NCBI RefSeq assembly: GCF_027887165.1
Contig: NC_077228.1
Coordinates: forward strand, 102,891,362 to 102,955,361
Origin: Monodelphis domestica
Lineage: Eukaryota; Chordata; Mammalia; Didelphimorphia; Didelphidae
Reading direction: 5' to 3'
DNA: 64,000 nucleotides
The notes below the pieces were generated by a model. It saw only the letters and a list, made by a program, of their open reading frames with translations, searched no databases and was not told the DNA's origin. The first letter of the stretch is position 1. Each line of letters starts with the position of its first letter. Position numbers and translations under genes: made by a program. Below are positions 57,701-63,700 of the stretch, piece after piece.

Positions 57701-60700
57701 TGGTTGTAATAGAATACTACAACACTATAAGAAATGATAAACAAGAAGAGTTCAGAAAAACCTGGACTTATGTGAACTGATGCAAAGTGAAGTGAGCAAC
57801 AGCAGGAGAACAATGTACATAGTAATAGAAATATTGTATGATGATCAGCTGTGAGGGGCTAAACCATTGTTAGCAAAGCAAGTTTCCAAGGTAAGCACAA
57901 GGGACTCATGATGAGAAATGCTACAGCCAAAGAAGGAACTGTTGGAATATGATTCCAGATCAAAGCATGCCATCTTCCATTTCATTTCCTTCATGAGATT
58001 TCTATTCTATGTGTGATCTGTGTCTTCTATCTCAACATGACCAATATGGAAATGTGTATTTCATGAAAGCACTGGTATAACCAATATTTTTTAAATTTTA
58101 TTTATTTTAAGCCTGTACCTTCCACCTTAAAATTATGATCAATATTGAACTATTTACCACTTAGGGGAGCAGAGAAAAGGGAGAGATGGAAAAAATCTGA
58201 ATCATAAAATGCCATTAAATAATTATAAAAAATTATTTCTACATGTAACTGAAAAAATTTAATTAAAAAGAATGAAGCCAACTTGGGAACAACTAGATGG
58301 CTCAATGGACTGAGAGTCATGCCTAGAGATGGAAGGTCCTGGAAAGAGATGAAGTCATAACTAGATGGGAAAGAAGTTGGTTCAATTCAATGGAGGATGA
58401 TAAAGGTGGGGCATCCCTGTGGACTCTGTAATCAATTAATCAATACAAGGGTCTCTTGCTCATCACAGGCCTCCTCTACTGGGACAGAAAAATCCTTGGA
58501 GTATTTGGATATCTAAAGTAGGAGGATTTCAGAAAAACATGGGAAGTTTTTACAAAATGATACAAAGTGAAATCAACAGAACCAGGAGAACATTGTACAC
58601 AGTAGCAGCAATATTGTAACACTGCTCAACTGGGAATGATTTATTCTTTTTTAATCCTCGCCTTCCATCTTAGAATCAATACTAAGTATTGCTTCCAAGG
58701 CAGAAGAATGGTAAGGGCTAGGCAATGGGGGTTAAATGACTTGCTGAGGGCCACACAGCTAGAAAGTCTCTGAGGCCAGATTTGAACCCATCTTCCATAT
58801 GGGTCTCTATCACCTAGCAGCCACCGAACTGCCCTAAGGAAGTGATCTTCTTATGAGCCCAGTGCTTATCTAGACACCCTACTGAAGACTTTTCTTGCTG
58901 TCTTCAATATAGAAGGTATCCCATGACACAGAAAAGACATATCTCCATATTTGTAAGATTGTCGACCGCCATGAAAGGAGGGAGTACAGTAGTAACAGGG
59001 CAAGGAATCTTGGGCCAGAAGTCTCCACTGTGGAGACTTTTGCCTTGTCTCTTTCAGGCTCATTCTGTTGCCTTATATCTTAGCAGCAACTAGCTGCTTA
59101 GACCAGCAGAATTTATCCTTGGGATCTTGGGACCAGGCAGAAAACTGAATCGTTGTCCATTCCAGGTGAGTCACCAGAGAGAGGAGCTAAGCAGAGACCC
59201 CCCCTGCTGGAACACAGCATCTATTTAGTCTGATTGTGCCCTGGGAAGTCATTATTATTATCAAGCATGTCGCCATCTGTTCTAAAGCAGAGAACCAAGA
59301 GTCCAAGCGAGGGCTGCCCCCACTCAAATTCAGCCAAGGTTGGTCAGAAGACCACTGAGAAAGAGAGCTGCTGCTAATCCAAGGAGTTCCTTTGTTTGTC
59401 CGCAGGATTGAGGAGCCTTAGAAGGACTGGGGAAGGAGGAGGTTGGGGGGGGGCACGCCTGGGCTTGGGAGCACTGAGTCGCAGTTGGCTAAGTCAAAGG
59501 GAGGTTCTCCCCAAATCCCAGCACCAGTATGCTGAGCCACTGCGAGGAGGGGGCTGCCGAAGGGGGATCCAGGTCAGAGACAGCATGGAATCAAAGCTCT
59601 TATGCCCATTGGGAGAAGGTTTGGACCCATGAGTGGTCACACTGTACTGCCAGCTTATTCAAGATAAGAAAACCCAGTCTCAGATGGGTGGGGTGGGGTT
59701 GTGGGGACAATAGTCAAAGATGAAAGAATAAGAAACACAAAGTTCTTAAGAATTGGTGGCTAAAGTTCAGGTAGAAGGCGTGGGCCAAGTCAGACACCAG
59801 AGATCAGAAGATTTTGAAACTGAGACAAAATGTACTTTGGAGAGGACGCCTCTCTTTGCAACAAGAGCCAATGAGCAACAACCTAGGACAGTCACCCCTG
59901 AGGTGGTTAGGCCCCAAGGACTGGGGTGACCATTGAGCCCAGAGCCCCAGCAGCGGCTTCCCCAGGCTGGACCAACCCAGCCCAGTTCAGTTCCCACTGT
60001 GGGAAAGGTCAGAAACTGACAGGCAAATACTCTTCTGGTGAAATGCCAAACAGCATGGAAGTAGGCTCCATTTGCTGTTCCCAGCTTCCATTTGGAGCGC
60101 ATCCCTGCCTCCTTCCCTGCGCCCCCCCCCCCCCCAGTTACCTTGGCCTTCTTCATCTCTGCCACCTCAGCCTGAAGCTTCTTCAGCTCCCGCTCGTAAC
60201 GGGACTGGTTCTTGAGCAGCCGGGCGTGCTCCTTCTGGGCTGCCTGCAACTTCTGAAGGTCCCGATTCATCTCCCGCAGGCGCTTCTCGTAATCAGCCCT
60301 GATCTTGTTGGCTTTCTCCTCGGTGTAGCACTCCATGGTGCCTGGGCCAGGAGAGAGGGTGCTCAGAATTAGGGCCAGGTGATGGGCAGTGATGGGAGGA
60401 CCACAGACACACACTTCCATTCTGTAATTGACTCTGTGAATTTGGTGAAGTCGAGCATTTCGTGCCCCCTATACGCACCCAAACATTTGTTTTCAAGTCA
60501 TGCCTGACTTTTTGTGACCCCATTTGGGGTTTTCTTGGCAAAGACACTAGAATGGTTTGCTGTTTCCTTCTCCAGATCATTTTATAGGTGAGAAAACTGA
60601 GGCAAACCAGGATAAATGACTTTACACAGATAGTCAGTGAGGCTAGATTTGAGCCCAAGAAGATGAGTCTTTCTGACTGCAGGTCCAGTATTCTATCCAC

Positions 60701-63700
60701 TATGGCAACACATATACACATCCACATCCATACATACTTATATACAAATACACACACACATATACACACCTGAACTTCTCCCATCTGCCTGAGACCCTGG
60801 CAACGCCCTCTATATGAGCCCGGTCCCTCAGGAGCTTTACACAGAGAGCTGCCCTCCTTGGAATTGGCCCATTCTCCTTGTCTGAATCCCCCCTGCTGCT
60901 ACTCTGCCCTCAGTCCTTCTTCCTGGTCCTCCTACCTGGAGCCAGCCAGCTACCCAGAATCTCCATGTGCCAGGGGCTGTGCAGGGTATTCTCATCATGC
61001 CAACGTGGATGTAGCACAGTGCCTGGCACACAGTGGGTGCTTTTCTCAAATTGGACTAGACAAATGCTTCCTCTTCTATCTCTAATAGCTTGGTGGCTCA
61101 ATGGCTAGAGCCTTGTGAGACCTGGAATTAGGAAGACCCAAACTGACATTTGGCCTCAGACATTTACTAGCCAAGTGACCCTGGGTAAGCCACTTATCTT
61201 CCATTTGCCTTAGTTTCCTCAGCCATAAAATGGGGATAATAACAGCACCTCCCTCACAGGGTTGTCATGAAGATCAAATGAGGTCATTGTAAAGTGCTTG
61301 ACATGGTGCGTGGCATATACAAACACAAATATATATATATATATGCATATATATGTGTATATATATTACTTATTCCCTTCCCTTTCTCCAATAGAATTCC
61401 AAGTAAATATGAAGAAAGGGGGCAGGGGCATCCTGAGGGAGCTTCCACACCCCAGGCACTAACTCGAGGTGTTAATGTAATGCTAAAATGTACCTTCATG
61501 TGGGAAATACGTGGGAGATGTATGATGTGTGTATGTGCTGGGCACCATGGTGTGAAAGGGAGGGCTAAGGGAAGAACTCGGGAATGCATAGGTCCAGAAA
61601 TGAGCAAAACAGAGGGAATTGAGGAGTAATATAGGGAAGCCAAAGGAAACGAACCAAAGGATGTTGCATAGGATCTGGAAGCCTGAAGATATGACCCCAC
61701 TTATTTGGAATGGAAGTTACAGGGCTGGACAAGTCTGCCTGTTGCACATCAATTGATCAACCAATTATCAAGGGGCAACAAGGTGATTCTGTGGATAAGA
61801 GAACCAGGTTTGGAGAGGGAGGTCCTCAGTTCAAATGTGGCCTCAAGCACTTCCTAGATGTGTGACCCTGAGCAAGTCACCTAACCCCTGTTTGCCCAGA
61901 CCTTACTAACTGTTCTGCTTTGGAACCGATACTTAGTATTGGTTCTAAAGTAAGAGTTTTTTTTAAATCAATAAATATTTATTAGCACCCACTGTGTCCC
62001 CAGCACTGTGCTAAATCCACATTGGCATGATGAGAATACCCTGCACAGCCCTCAGCACACGGAGATTCTGGGTAGCTGGCTGGCTCCAGGTGGGAGGACC
62101 AGGAAGAAGGACTGAGGGCAGAGTAGTAGCTGGGGGACTTGGACAAGGAGAATGAGCCAATTCCAGGGGGAGGGGGGCAGCTCTCTGGGTAAAGGTCTTG
62201 AGGGATGAGGCTCTTATAGAGAGCAGTGCCAGGGTCTCAGGCAGGCGGGCAGAGTTCGGACTTGTGAGTGTGTATGCGCATGTAAGTACATGTGCATTGT
62301 ATGTGTGTGTAGTTGTACATAAATGTGTATTATAAATGGGAGTGTATGTGTGTTGTATGGCTAGGGACAAGTGTGTGCGTGTGTATGAAATTGTAGGGGT
62401 GTGTGTACATACTGAGGTTCTGTAGTACTCGGTCCCGCTCAAGCTGGGTATCCCGGATCTTGTTCTGTAACAGGATCAGTTTCTCCTCATACTGGTGCTT
62501 CAGAGTCTGCAGTCGTCGCTGGCTATTCTCCAGCTCATCGATCAGCTTCTGCTTGATCTCAATCTCACAGGTCAAGTCAGCCAGGTCAGCTTGGAAGTTC
62601 ACCTCTGTGGGAGGGTATTGGGGGAGAGATGGGAATTTGGGGAGAGGGGGAGAGAGAGAGACAAAAGAGAAGAAGGCAATATTGGATAAAGGTCTTGAAG
62701 CAGGACTCGGGCAAAACTGGGCTCAAATTGGCCCTCAAATACTTCCTAGCTGTCTGCCTTAGTTTCTTCAGCTGTAAAATGGGGATAATAATAGTATCTA
62801 CCTCCCAGGGTTGTTGCAAGGATGAAATGAGATATCTGTAAAGAGCTTTGCAAATCCTAAAAGTGTTATATAAATGATAGCTATTATTATTAGAAATGTA
62901 GGATCTGAGAGTAGTTAGGTGACTCAGTGGATTGAAAGCTAGGTTCTGGGTTCAAATGTGACCACAGATATTTCCTAGCTATGTGACCTAGGCAATTCAT
63001 TTAACCCTCATTGCCTAGCCCTTACTGCTCTTCTGCCTTTATGCCAATATACAGTATTGATTCTAAAATGGAAGATAAAGAGTTTAAAAAATGAGGGGTT
63101 TGGATTTGGTGGTCCCTTCCAGAATTAAATTTATGATCTATAACCCTGCTTGGTAGGTCTGCCTGCCACAAGTCTCTCCTCACTCCCCTCTATTCAGTCA
63201 CCAAAGTGCTTTTCCCAAATCGTAGGTCTGGTCTTGTCATACTCTAACTCAATAAACTCCAGTGGCTCCCTATTACTTTCAGGATCAAATCCAAAATTCT
63301 GTTTGCATTCAAAGCCCATCATAATGGAGTGATGCCTTCTTCTCCTCTTGGCACATAGTAGGTGCTCAATATATGTTTCCTGACTATGGGGTTCTCATTG
63401 GCAAGACTAGGTATGACTCTCAACCTGATTTCATCTTTTTTTTTAAAGCCCTTACCTTCCATCTTAGAATCAATACTAAGTATTGGACTGATAAGGGCTG
63501 GAGTTAACCTGGAGTTAAGTGACTTGCCCATGGTCATACAGTTAGGAAGTGTCTGAGGCCACATTTGAACCTGGGACCTTCCATCTCTAGACTTGACTCT
63601 CTTTCCATTGAGCCATCTAGTTGCCCCATTCCTGATTTCTTCTTGATAAGAATGAAGAGTTCCTGGGTAGAATAAGGGGTTCTTTAGTCTTTGATTTCAT

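Noticed and set aside
59767-60420. 217-codon antisense frame
   Set aside because: It is KIF21B exon K3 (60142-60341) read through into both introns; only the exon is real.
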